The notes under the pieces: generated by a model
Seen by the model: only the letters and a program-made list of their open reading frames with translations
The model's database searches: none
What the model was told of the DNA's origin: nothing
Translations under genes and position numbers: made by a program
From: Dokdonella_A sp038237055
GTDB taxonomy: Bacteria; Pseudomonadota; Gammaproteobacteria; Xanthomonadales; Rhodanobacteraceae
Assembly (NCBI GenBank): GCA_038237055.1
Contig: JBBRZD010000077.1
Span: forward strand, 1-11,579
Reading direction: 5' to 3'
DNA length: 11,579 bases
In this document: piece after piece, positions 1 through 7,317 of the stretch
Layout: each line of letters starts with the position of its first letter
Numbering within the stretch: position 1 is the first letter of the stretch

Positions 1-782
1 CCGTTTCTCATATCGAGCTGGCCCTCGAAAATCGAGGTGTTGGGCGTGTGGCCGATTGCGATGAAGACGCCAGTGACTGCGATATCGCGCGTCGTATTGT
101 CTTCGATGCCACGCAGTCGCACGCCGGTCACGCCGCTGTCGTCGCCGAGCACTTCGTCGACGGCATGATTCCAGACGATGTCGATCTTGCCCGCACGCTG
201 CTTCTCGAACAGCTTGTCCTGCATGATTTTTTCGGCGCGCAACTTGTCGCGGCGATGGACGAGGGTGACCTTTCTGCAAATGTTGGACAGGTAGAGCGCT
301 TCCTCGACCGCGGTGTTGCCCCCGCCGATGACCGCGACATCCTGGTCACGAAAGAAAAAACCGTCGCAGGTTGCGCAGGCGGATACGCCCTTGCCCTTGA
401 AGTGCTCCTCGGATTGGATGCCGAGGTATTTCGCCGTTGCGCCGGTCGAGATGATCAAGGCATCGCAGGTGTATTCGCCGCTGTCGCCCTTCAACCGAAA
501 TGGGCGCTGGGTCAGGTCGGTGCTGTGGATATGGTCGTAAACCATTTCCGTATGAAAGCGTTCGGCGTGTTCGGCCATGCGCTCCATCAGCTGCGGGCCT
601 TGCAGACCTTCGACGTCGCCGGGCCAGTTGTCGACGTCCGTCGTCGTCATCAACTGGCCGCCTTGAGCAAGGCCGGTGATGAGGGTCGGCTTGAGGTTTG
701 CGCGAGCCGCATAGATGGCGGCGCTGTAGCCGGCCGGGCCGGAGCCGAGGATGATCAGTCGCGAGTGCTTGGCAGTGCTCAT
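1..782 (-). CDS. trxB: Thioredoxin reductase (NADPH), 5' part, truncated by window edge
   Basis: FAD flavoprotein that passes electrons from NADPH to thioredoxin in the cytoplasm. Translating the minus strand from the ATG at 782 gives about 260 residues of a family that is usually near 320, so the C-terminus lies outside the window. Visible motifs in order: the FAD dinucleotide-binding GSGPAGYSA from residue 13, GGQL at 41-44, the redox-active CATC at 136-139 followed by DG, the NADPH-binding GGGNTAVEEA from 153, and HRRD at 176-179, where arginines contact the NADPH 2'-phosphate. All key residues are present and their numbering agrees with E. coli TrxB to within a residue or so. The start is supported by AGGGA at 789-793 (minus strand), 6 nt upstream. 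The gene is divergent from ald, and in E. coli trxB is likewise divergent from the neighbour on the ftsK side. Identification is secure. Confidence 0.97.
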   Translation of the reverse strand, partial: MSTAKHSRLIILGSGPAGYSAAIYAARANLKPTLITGLAQGGQLMTTTDVDNWPGDVEGLQGPQLMERMAEHAERFHTEMVYDHIHSTDLTQRPFRLKGDSGEYTCDALIISTGATAKYLGIQSEEHFKGKGVSACATCDGFFFRDQDVAVIGGGNTAVEEALYLSNICRKVTLVHRRDKLRAEKIMQDKLFEKQRAGKIDIVWNHAVDEVLGDDSGVTGVRLRGIEDNTTRDIAVTGVFIAIGHTPNTSIFEGQLDMRN

Positions 783-995
783 GTATAATCCCTGCCGCTT
801 TCAAGGCGACTATCTCGTAGCGTTTTTTCCGACACCGTGGCGATTTTGAATTGCCATCGGCGAACCCGATCCCGGTCTTGTCCGTCTGCCGCGTCGCGGC
901 ATGCGGTCGTGCGGGGAACAGGGAGAATGGAGGGAACGCACGCGCGATTCAAGGCGTCATTGGTGAACTCGCAAACTCTTTCGAGGACTTTCGCA
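783..995. promoter_or_regulatory. Divergent trxB/ald intergenic region
   Basis: This 213-bp gap must hold the promoters of trxB (leftward) and ald (rightward). Seen in it: a consensus-type TATAAT hexamer on the + strand at 784-789, touching the trxB start codon, and a GC-rich palindrome GCCGCG-T-CGCGGC at 888-900. I cannot pair the TATAAT with a -35 box at normal spacing, and as an ald -10 it would give a leader of about 200 nt. The ald frame stays open upstream to an ATG at 837, but family alignment and the ribosome binding site favour 996. No regulator site can be assigned. Confidence 0.4.
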
Positions 996-2057
996 ATGCG
1001 TATCGGTGTGCCGTCGGAAACCAAAACCCTGGAAGGGCGCGTTGCCCTGGTACCCGCCGCCTGCGCGGATCTCGTGCGCCGCGGCCATGACGTCTTCGTG
1101 CAGGCTGGTGCCGGCCTCCTGAGCGGCTTCAGCGACGAGGACTACAGCCGCATCGGCGTAAAACTCGTGCCGACAGCAAAGAAGCTCTATGAAGTCGGTG
1201 AACTGATCGTCAAGGTGAAGGAGCCCATCGCCGGCGACCTCAAGCACCTGCGCAAGGACCACCTGCTGTTCTGCTACCTGCATCTAGCCGCGGAACCGAA
1301 ACTCACCAAACACCTGCTCGACATCGGCCTGACCGGTGTCGCGTTCGAGAGTGTGACCGAAAGCGATGGCTCGCTGCCGCTGCTGGCGCCGATGTCGATC
1401 ATCGCCGGGCGCATCGCGACGCAAATCGGCACGCATCTCCTGCATATGCCGGCGGGCGGCAAGGGCAAGCTGCTTGGTGGCCTGCCCTCGACCGAGCGCG
1501 GCAAGGTGGTCGTACTTGGCGCCGGCGCGGCCGGCGGCAATTCCGCTGCTCTCGCCGCCGCGATGGGCGCCAATGTCGTGGTGTTCGACAAGCGTCCGGA
1601 TCGCCTCGCGCAGATGATGGCGCTGGGCAGCAATGTGACGGCTCTGTATCCGTATGAGGAATACGTTGCGCGTGAAGTGCGCGACGCCGATCTCGTCATC
1701 GGCGCGGTGCTGATACCGAGTGCGAAGGCACCGCACGTCGTGACGCGCGCGATGGTCAAGTCGATGCAACCAGGTTCGGTGCTCGTCGATATCTCGATCG
1801 ACCAAGGCGGCTGCTTCGAAACCTCGAAGCCGACCACGTACAAGGATCCGACCTACCTCGTCGACGGTGTGATCCACTTCTGCGTGACCAACATGCCGGG
1901 CGCCGTACCGCAGACGTCGTCGCAGGCGATTTGCGCGGCGATCCTGCCGTACGTGCAGCGCATGGCCACCGATAAAAACTGGCGCAAATACGAACCGCTC
2001 AAGGTCGGCATCAATGTCGAGGGTGGCAAGATCGTGCACCCGGCACTGAAAGCATAA
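996..2057 (+). CDS. ald: Alanine dehydrogenase
   Basis: NAD-dependent oxidative deamination of L-alanine to pyruvate and ammonium, or the reverse, in the cytoplasm. The 353-residue product is slightly shorter than the usual 360-375. It opens with the family N-terminus MRIGVPSETK. Residues equivalent to those defined in the M. tuberculosis enzyme are in place: R15, K75 (KVKEP) and H96 (LHLA) around pyruvate, the Rossmann motif GAGAAG at 175-180, and D268 in DQGGCFE near the family's catalytic Asp. LPLLAPMS and NMPGAVPQTSS are further family blocks. The ATG at 996 is preferred over the in-frame ATG at 837 because homologues begin here and GAGGA (983-987) lies 8 nt upstream. The related transhydrogenase alpha subunit (PntA) is less likely, given the length and the DQGGCFE block. 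Its position between trxB and ftsK is where E. coli carries lrp. Confidence 0.96.
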   Translation: MRIGVPSETKTLEGRVALVPAACADLVRRGHDVFVQAGAGLLSGFSDEDYSRIGVKLVPTAKKLYEVGELIVKVKEPIAGDLKHLRKDHLLFCYLHLAAEPKLTKHLLDIGLTGVAFESVTESDGSLPLLAPMSIIAGRIATQIGTHLLHMPAGGKGKLLGGLPSTERGKVVVLGAGAAGGNSAALAAAMGANVVVFDKRPDRLAQMMALGSNVTALYPYEEYVAREVRDADLVIGAVLIPSAKAPHVVTRAMVKSMQPGSVLVDISIDQGGCFETSKPTTYKDPTYLVDGVIHFCVTNMPGAVPQTSSQAICAAILPYVQRMATDKNWRKYEPLKVGINVEGGKIVHPALKA

Positions 2058-2064
2058 TCGACGC

Positions 2065-2098
2065 TCCAGCGATCCCGGCACACGACGGGATCGCTGGA
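2065..2098 (+). terminator. Perfect 13-bp hairpin after ald, probable terminator
   Basis: The arms TCCAGCGATCCCG (2065-2077) and CGGGATCGCTGGA (2086-2098) pair perfectly around an 8-nt loop, 7 nt after the ald stop codon. The tract that follows is AAATTGTG rather than a run of T, so intrinsic termination may be inefficient. It could instead protect the mRNA 3' end. It separates ald from the ftsK leader. Confidence 0.6.
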
Positions 2099-2100
2099 AA

Positions 2101-2153
2101 TTGTGCTAGGATAAACAATGATTTATTGGAATAACTTCAGGTAAATTATCCTG
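2101..2153 (+). promoter_or_regulatory. AT-rich ftsK leader with candidate extended -10
   Basis: This short AT-rich stretch sits between the ald hairpin and the ftsK start, in otherwise GC-rich DNA. TGC-TAGGAT (2104-2112) resembles an extended -10 element. No good -35 is visible, because that position falls in the hairpin arm. An 8-codon frame (ATG 2118 to TAA 2142-2144) lies in phase with ftsK and closes the frame upstream, so ftsK cannot start earlier than 2145. Confidence 0.35.
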
Positions 2154-4484
2154 GTGGCGCGCGTCCAGAAAGCAGCAACTGCAACTCCCCGGCTCGACGA
2201 GCATTGGCACAAGCGTCTGCGTGAGGCGGCGTTTTTGCTGCTGTTGCCACTCGCCATCTATCTGTTCGCCTGTTTTGCCAGCTATGCGCCGGCCGATCCC
2301 GGTTGGTCGCACGCGGGCGATCCTAAGCACGGCATCCACAATTTTGGTGGCGCGTTTGGCGCGTGGATCGGCGATCTCACGTTCTATCTGATCGGCCTGG
2401 TCGCCTATGCGTTCCCTGTGCTGCTGCTCGTGGTCGGTGGGGTCGTGTTGCGCGGTGCGATGCGCGCTGACCGCTCGCCGCTGGAACCAACTCTGCGCCT
2501 GATCGGATTCGTTGCGTTCTTCATCGCTGCTCCCGGCCTGGCCTTCCTGCATGGCACAGGGCCTACGATCTTGCCGGCAGGCGAGGGCGGCATTCTCGGC
2601 CAGCTCGTTGGCGGCAGCCTGATGCACACGTTCGGCCCGCTGGGTGCGGGCATGTTCCTGCTCGCCTTCCTGCTTATTGCAATCACGCTTGCTACCGGTC
2701 TGTCGTGGTTCAAGCTGATGGATGCGATCGGTCGTTTCCTGCTCGGTGCGGGCGCCGTTGTTGCGAGCAAGATGAAACGCGCCGAGGACTGGAGCGCCGC
2801 TCGCGAAGCACGCGCCGAGCGCGAGGTCGTGCGCAAGATCGACACCGTCAAGCAGTCAAAGCGCGAGCCGATCAAGATCGAACCGACCATCGCACCTATC
2901 GAGAAAAGCGATCGCGCGAGGCGCGAAACGCAGATCCCGCTTTTTGCTGGCGCATCGAGCGACGGCGAAGTGCCGCCGCTGTCGCTGCTCGACGAACCCA
3001 AGCCTCAGACCAAGGGCTACTCGGAGGAAACCCTCGAAGCGCTGTCGCGCCAGGTCGAGTTCAAGCTCAAGGATTTCCGCATCGACGCGCAGGTCGTCAG
3101 CGCGCATCCAGGGCCAGTCATCACGCGGTTCGAAATGCAGCCCGCGCCTGGTATCAAGGGCAGTCAGATATCGAGCCTCGACAAGGACATTGCACGCGGA
3201 CTTTCCGTTGTGAGCGTGCGCGTTGTCGACGTGATACCAGGCAAATCGGTGATCGGAATCGAAATCCCGAACACCCATCGCGAGATCGTCTATCTCTCCG
3301 AGATCCTCAGTTCCGGCAAGTACGACGCGCTGAAATCCCCGCTTGCGCTCGCTCTCGGCAAGGATATCGGCGGCGCGCCGGTGGTTGTCGACCTGCAGAA
3401 GATGCCGCACTTGCTCGTTGCCGGCACGACCGGGTCGGGCAAATCGGTCGCGCTGAATGCGATGGTGCTGAGCCTGTTGTACAAAGCCAATGCGCGCGAT
3501 GTCCGCATGATCATGATCGACCCCAAGATGCTGGAGTTGTCCGTTTATCAGGGCATTCCGCACTTGCTGGCGCCGGTCGTCACGGACATGAAGGAAGCAG
3601 CCAACGCGCTGCGCTGGTGCGTTGCTGAAATGGAGCGCCGCTACAAGCTGATGTCGATGGTCGGCGTACGCAACCTCGCCGGCTTCAACAAGAAGGTGAA
3701 GGAAGCGGATGAGGCCGGTCAGCCGATGCTCGATCCGCTGTTTCGTCCCGATGCATCGCAACCGAATGTGACGGCGCAACCGCTGCAGCCATTGCCGTAC
3801 ATCGTCGTGATCATCGACGAGTTCGCCGACATGATGATGATCGTCGGCAAGAAAGTCGAAGAGCTGATCGCTCGCCTGGCGCAAAAGGCGCGTGCGGCGG
3901 GCGTGCACCTGATTCTTGCGACCCAGAGACCGTCGGTCGACGTGATCACGGGATTGATCAAGGCGAACATTCCGACCCGCATCGCATTCCAGGTATCGAG
4001 CAAGATCGATTCGCGCACGATCCTCGACCAGTCCGGCGCCGAGACGCTGCTCGGACACGGCGACATGCTGTACCTGCCTCCAGGAACAGCCGCACCCGAG
4101 CGCGTGCATGGTGCCTTCGTCGACGATCATGAAGTGCACAAGGTCGTGCAGTGGCTGCGCGCGCAAGGCGAGCCCGCCTACATCCCGGGCGTGCTGGAGG
4201 AAGTGCAGTCGCTCGGAAATGGCAAGGTCATCGGCGAATCAGGCTTGCCCGAAGATGCGGCCGGTGAGGGCGCTAGCGGCGACTACGACGAACTATACGA
4301 CCAAGCCGTGCGCATCGTGACCGAATCGCGCCGCGCATCGATTTCCGGTGTGCAGCGCCGGCTCAAGATCGGCTACAACCGCGCCGCGCGCCTGATCGAG
4401 GTAATGGAAGCGGAAGGCATCGTCACGCCGCCCGAAACAAATGGCAATCGCACCGTGCTGGCACCGCCGCCGCCGTCGGATTGA
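2154..4484 (+). CDS. ftsK: DNA translocase FtsK
   Basis: Septum-anchored hexameric dsDNA pump that clears chromosome termini and activates XerCD recombination at dif. The 776-residue product has an N-terminal membrane domain with about four hydrophobic segments (roughly 24-44, 75-99, 115-134, 163-182). A short charged linker follows (about 195-290), far shorter than the roughly 600-residue linker of E. coli FtsK. The RecA-like motor carries Walker A GTTGSGKS at 424-431 and Walker B IVVIIDE ending at D555-E556. The C-terminal winged-helix gamma domain (about 711-769) includes SGVQRRLKIGYNRAARLIE, which in this family reads KOPS sequences. The GTG at 2154 is the first conventional start after an in-frame TAA at 2142-2144. 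The nearest Shine-Dalgarno-like bases (CAGG, 2138-2141) are weak and 12 nt away, so the exact start is less certain than the identity. Confidence 0.97.
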   Translation: MARVQKAATATPRLDEHWHKRLREAAFLLLLPLAIYLFACFASYAPADPGWSHAGDPKHGIHNFGGAFGAWIGDLTFYLIGLVAYAFPVLLLVVGGVVLRGAMRADRSPLEPTLRLIGFVAFFIAAPGLAFLHGTGPTILPAGEGGILGQLVGGSLMHTFGPLGAGMFLLAFLLIAITLATGLSWFKLMDAIGRFLLGAGAVVASKMKRAEDWSAAREARAEREVVRKIDTVKQSKREPIKIEPTIAPIEKSDRARRETQIPLFAGASSDGEVPPLSLLDEPKPQTKGYSEETLEALSRQVEFKLKDFRIDAQVVSAHPGPVITRFEMQPAPGIKGSQISSLDKDIARGLSVVSVRVVDVIPGKSVIGIEIPNTHREIVYLSEILSSGKYDALKSPLALALGKDIGGAPVVVDLQKMPHLLVAGTTGSGKSVALNAMVLSLLYKANARDVRMIMIDPKMLELSVYQGIPHLLAPVVTDMKEAANALRWCVAEMERRYKLMSMVGVRNLAGFNKKVKEADEAGQPMLDPLFRPDASQPNVTAQPLQPLPYIVVIIDEFADMMMIVGKKVEELIARLAQKARAAGVHLILATQRPSVDVITGLIKANIPTRIAFQVSSKIDSRTILDQSGAETLLGHGDMLYLPPGTAAPERVHGAFVDDHEVHKVVQWLRAQGEPAYIPGVLEEVQSLGNGKVIGESGLPEDAAGEGASGDYDELYDQAVRIVTESRRASISGVQRRLKIGYNRAARLIEVMEAEGIVTPPETNGNRTVLAPPPPSD

Positions 4485-4525
4485 CGCGTAGCCGTATTGT
4501 TCGGCCAATCGTTGCGAGCGAACCA

Positions 4526-4566
4526 TGTCACACCACTGCCTGCCCACGAAACGCAGTGTTCAGACA
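4526..4566. repeat. Imperfect nested inverted repeat between ftsK and the CBS gene
   Basis: TGTC (4526-4529) and CACTGC (4534-4539) face GCAGTG (4553-4558) and GACA (4563-4566). This gives a 6-bp inner and a 4-bp outer stem separated by a symmetric 4-nt internal loop, with a 13-nt apical loop. No T-run follows, so it is a poor intrinsic terminator. It could be a weak 3'-end structure for ftsK or chance. Confidence 0.25.
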
Positions 4567-4633
4567 AGGTCAGGCATGCTGATTCTTTCGTTGTGCGTGA
4601 TTGCCGCGCCTTACCTCGTCAGCAGGAGATCCC

Positions 4634-5050
4634 ATGAAGAAAGTCAGTGAAGTAATGACCACCGATGTCAGGCTCGGTCGACCCGACCAGACCATCCGTC
4701 AAGCTGCCGTTTTGATGATGGAAGCCGACATTGGCAGTCTGCCGATCGAGGACCACGATCGTCTGGTGGGAATGGTGACCGATCGCGACATCGTCCTGCG
4801 AGCTGTTGCGCAGGGACTGGGTGCCGAGACCTTGGTACGCGAGGTCATGAGCGAAGATATCAAATATTGCTTCGATGATGAGAGCGTCGCTGACGTTGCG
4901 GCCAACATGGCAAAGCTGGGGCTTCGGCGACTGCCGGTCCTCGACCGCAAGAAGCGGCTGGTTGGAATCGTCGCACTGAGCAATATCGCGCAAAGCGGTA
5001 ACGAGAATGCGACGGAGTCGCTACTCAAGGGTGTCGCGCAGCCACATTGA
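4634..5050 (+). CDS. Stand-alone CBS-domain-pair protein (Hrp1-like)
   Basis: A 138-residue soluble protein made almost entirely of two CBS repeats, about residues 1-60 and 66-128, with no catalytic or membrane domain. The first repeat contains DIGSLPI and RLVGMVTDRDIV (TDRD at 49-52). The second begins EVMSEDI and ends RRLPVLDRKKRLVGIVALSNIA, with the usual Asp missing from the last motif. The arrangement resembles mycobacterial Hrp1 (Rv2626c). CBS pairs commonly bind adenosyl nucleotides, but the ligand and target here are unknown. The ATG at 4634 is chosen because AGGAG (4624-4628) lies 5 nt upstream and the CBS homology begins at once. An in-frame ATG at 4601 would add 11 unconserved residues. 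Gaps of 149 and 206 bp on either side suggest a separate transcription unit inserted in the conserved ftsK-lolA order. Confidence 0.88.
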   Translation: MKKVSEVMTTDVRLGRPDQTIRQAAVLMMEADIGSLPIEDHDRLVGMVTDRDIVLRAVAQGLGAETLVREVMSEDIKYCFDDESVADVAANMAKLGLRRLPVLDRKKRLVGIVALSNIAQSGNENATESLLKGVAQPH

Positions 5051-5215
5051 CGTCCAAGCCCGGAAAGAAAGCGGCTGTAGTGTCCTGTACGGGAGCCGTC
5101 GAATGCGTGTATGGGTCAAGAGCAGGGCTGAGTCTGAGACTACGCGACGTTGGCGAACCTGGAGTCGGCATGTCATACCGCAATCGCCATGATCCGTGCA
5201 GCGTTCAGCTGCAAA

Positions 5216-5226
5216 CGCGATAATCG
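5216..5226 (+). promoter_or_regulatory. Candidate lolA -10 element (CGCGATAATCG)
   Basis: GATAAT at 5219-5224 matches the sigma-70 -10 consensus at five of six positions and would give a leader of about 26 nt. The identical 11-mer lies before serS with the same spacing to the start codon. No convincing -35 is seen here. The short inverted repeat GCAGC-GTTCA-GCTGC (5198-5212) overlaps that zone. Confidence 0.45.
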
Positions 5227-5256
5227 CAGCTCTCATCACATGGAGTCTTCAACTGC

Positions 5257-5907
5257 ATGCGCGCTTTCATTTTCGTTCCCGTCTTCCTGCTCAGTTTTGC
5301 CGCGCATGGCGCCGATACTGCGCGTGCACGCATGGAGGCGTTCTCGAAGAATCTGCATTCCGTCAGCGCGAGCTTCAACCAGTCGGTCACCGATGCAAAC
5401 GGTCATCGCGGAGACGAATCGCGGGGCACGCTCGCGCTGGAAGCACCGCGCCAGTTTCGCTGGGAGACGATCGCTCCGTATCAACAGACAATCGTTGCCG
5501 ATGGCGCCAAGGTCTGGGTTTACGAGCCCGACCTCGAACAGGTATCCGTGCGCAATCAGAGTTCCGAGGAAGCACATAGCCCGCTGACCGTGCTGACCGA
5601 TCTTTCGCAGCTTGATAGTCAGTTCAAATCGAGCGAAGCGGGTGAACACGACGGGCTGATCTGGCTCAAGTTGACCTCGAAGGCAAAGGAACCCGAGTTT
5701 GAATATGCAGAGCTCGGTTTCGACGCGGCGACCTTGCAGCGCATGCGCTTCAGGGATCAGCTCGGCAACACCACCGAAATTCGCTTCGCTGACTGGAAGC
5801 GAAATCCAGCCATTGCCGCCGGCACGTTAAAGTTCGTGCCGCCCAAAGGCGTGGATGTGGTCGGGGATATCAAACCCGACGCGGAAGTGTTCCCGGTCAG
5901 GAATTGA
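5257..5907 (+). CDS. lolA: Outer-membrane lipoprotein carrier protein LolA
   Basis: Periplasmic chaperone that takes lipoproteins from the LolCDE transporter at the inner membrane and hands them to LolB at the outer membrane. The 216-residue precursor has a Sec signal peptide (MRAF then a hydrophobic core), with likely cleavage after AHG at residue 18. The mature part follows the family pattern: SASFNQSVTD near 37-46, GTLALEAPRQFRWE (R68, near the functionally important Arg of E. coli LolA), IVADGAKVWVYEPDLEQV, and a C-terminal FVPPKGVDVVGD matching FTPPQGV in E. coli. Length is normal. GGAG (5242-5245) precedes the ATG by 11 nt. The gene lies 57 bp before rarA, the conserved partner order in gammaproteobacteria. 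Identification is secure. Confidence 0.96.
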   Translation: MRAFIFVPVFLLSFAAHGADTARARMEAFSKNLHSVSASFNQSVTDANGHRGDESRGTLALEAPRQFRWETIAPYQQTIVADGAKVWVYEPDLEQVSVRNQSSEEAHSPLTVLTDLSQLDSQFKSSEAGEHDGLIWLKLTSKAKEPEFEYAELGFDAATLQRMRFRDQLGNTTEIRFADWKRNPAIAAGTLKFVPPKGVDVVGDIKPDAEVFPVRN

Positions 5908-5964
5908 TGTCGCGCATGTTGCCGGCACCGCAAGTGCGCACAGCCGCTGCTTTATGATGAGCTG

Positions 5965-7317
5965 ATGTCCCGACGCAAACCTCAGCCATCAGCCGCCGCC
6001 CTGTTTCCGGAATCTGCGGAGTTGAAGCCCCTCGCCGAACGCATGCGCCCACGCGCGCTCGACGAAATCGTGGGACAGCAGCGTCTCGTCGGCGAAGGCA
6101 CGGCCTTGCGGCGCGCGATCGAGGCAGGTCACGTACATTCGATGATCCTGTGGGGCCCACCCGGCTGCGGCAAGACAACGCTGGCGTTGTTGCTAGCGCG
6201 CTATGCCGAAGCGGAATTTCGCGCCATCTCTGCTGTGCTATCGGGATTGCCGGACGTGCGGGCAGCGCTCGCCGAAGCCGAAACGCGATTCGCGCAGGGC
6301 ATCCGCACGGTGCTGTTCGTCGACGAAGTTCATCGCTTCAACAAGGTCCAGCAGGACGCGTTCCTGCCGCACATCGAGAAAGGTGTGATCGTGTTCATCG
6401 GTGCGACGACCGAAAATCCTTCATTCGAGTTGAATTCTGCATTGCTGTCGCGCTGTCGCGTGCATGTGCTCGACGCGGTGCCGGCCGAAGCGATCCTTGC
6501 GGCTCTGCAGCGCGCGCTCTCCGATAGCGAGCGTGGGCTCGGTGCGATGAATCTGCGTGTCGATGACAGCGCATTGGCGACGATGGCCCGAGCGGCCGAT
6601 GGCGACGTGCGCCGTGCGCTGACGTTTCTCGAAATTGCCGCCGAACTCGCCTTGGACGGGACGATCGATGCAGCCACGCTGGAGCAGGTACTGGCCGATC
6701 GCACCCGTCGCTTCGACAAGGGCGGCGAGCAGTTCTACGACCAGATCTCGGCGTTGCACAAATCGGTGCGCTCGTCCGATCCGGATGCGGCGCTGTACTG
6801 GCTCACGCGCATGCTCGATGGCGGCTGCGATAGGGCCTACTTGGCGCGACGACTGACGCGCATGGCGGTCGAGGACATCGGTCTCGCAGACCCGCGCGCA
6901 TGGCGGATGGCGCTCGACGCCTGGGAAACCTACGATCGATTGGGCAGCCCTGAGGGCGAGCTGGGTCTTGCAGAACTTGCGTTGTACTTGGCGATTGCAC
7001 CGAAGAGCAACGCGGCGTATGCAGCATTCAACGACGTGAAGACGGCGGTACGCGATGGCGGCACGCTCGACGTGCCGATGCACCTGCGTAATGCACCGAC
7101 AAAGCTCATGAAAGGCCTGGGCTACGGCAAGGGCTATCAGTACGACCACGATGCCAAAGACGGTGTTGCGCTCAATCAGCAATGCCTGCCCGATGCGCTT
7201 GCTGATACGACGTTCTATACGCCGACCGAGCGTGGGCTCGAAGGAAAGTTTCGCGAAAAGCTTGTCGCGTTGCGCGACGCGCGGCGTGCAGCACGCAGCA
7301 AGGATGGCGGCGCTTGA
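5965..7317 (+). CDS. rarA: Replication-associated recombination protein A (AAA+ ATPase, MgsA/RarA)
   Basis: AAA+ ATPase related to clamp-loader subunits and eukaryotic WRNIP1/Mgs1, acting at stalled replication forks and blocked DNA ends. The 450-residue product is full length. It shows PLAERMRPRALDEIVGQ near 22-38, Walker A GPPGCGKT at 64-71, Walker B VLFVDEVHRFN with D120-E121, the sensor-1 block GATTENPSFELN, the arginine-finger region ALLSRC, and the C-terminal tetramerisation and MgsA region (LTRMAVEDIGLADP, APKSNAAYAAF, PMHLRNAPTKLMK, GYQYDHD). The ATG at 5965 has no clear Shine-Dalgarno, and a TATGAT hexamer ends 6 nt before it. Its TGA overlaps the start of the transporter gene by 4 nt, so the two are probably cotranscribed and translationally coupled. 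Confidence 0.96.
   Translation: MSRRKPQPSAAALFPESAELKPLAERMRPRALDEIVGQQRLVGEGTALRRAIEAGHVHSMILWGPPGCGKTTLALLLARYAEAEFRAISAVLSGLPDVRAALAEAETRFAQGIRTVLFVDEVHRFNKVQQDAFLPHIEKGVIVFIGATTENPSFELNSALLSRCRVHVLDAVPAEAILAALQRALSDSERGLGAMNLRVDDSALATMARAADGDVRRALTFLEIAAELALDGTIDAATLEQVLADRTRRFDKGGEQFYDQISALHKSVRSSDPDAALYWLTRMLDGGCDRAYLARRLTRMAVEDIGLADPRAWRMALDAWETYDRLGSPEGELGLAELALYLAIAPKSNAAYAAFNDVKTAVRDGGTLDVPMHLRNAPTKLMKGLGYGKGYQYDHDAKDGVALNQQCLPDALADTTFYTPTERGLEGKFREKLVALRDARRAARSKDGGA
7300..7304 (+). promoter_or_regulatory. Ribosome binding site fixing a UUG start
   Basis: AAGGA inside the end of rarA lies 9 nt before the TTG at 7314. It is the main reason for choosing TTG as the transporter start, as no ATG or GTG lies nearby in frame. 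Confidence 0.6.

Noticed and set aside
48..788. A 246-codon open frame antisense to trxB
   Set aside because: The opposite strand encodes intact TrxB with CATC, FAD and NADPH motifs. The antisense product resembles no family I know.
784..789. TATAAT on the + strand as a definite ald promoter
   Set aside because: No -35 at usual spacing, an implied leader of about 200 nt, and overlap with the trxB start codon make chance plausible.
888..900. Palindrome GCCGCG-T-CGCGGC as a regulator site
   Set aside because: Short GC palindromes are frequent in DNA of this composition, and there is no second copy nearby or known matching motif.
837..995. N-terminal extension of Ald to the in-frame ATG at 837
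   Set aside because: The extension is Arg/Ser-rich and unlike alanine dehydrogenases, which begin at MRIGVP. GAGGA sits correctly before 996.
2856..4166. A 436-codon open frame antisense to ftsK
   Set aside because: It lies wholly opposite the conserved FtsK motor, its composition is Arg/His/Asp-rich as expected of a shadow frame in GC-rich DNA, and it has no recognisable motif.
4601..4633. Earlier start for the CBS protein at ATG 4601
   Set aside because: The AGGAG at 4624-4628 serves ATG 4634, and the extra 11 residues are not part of the CBS fold.
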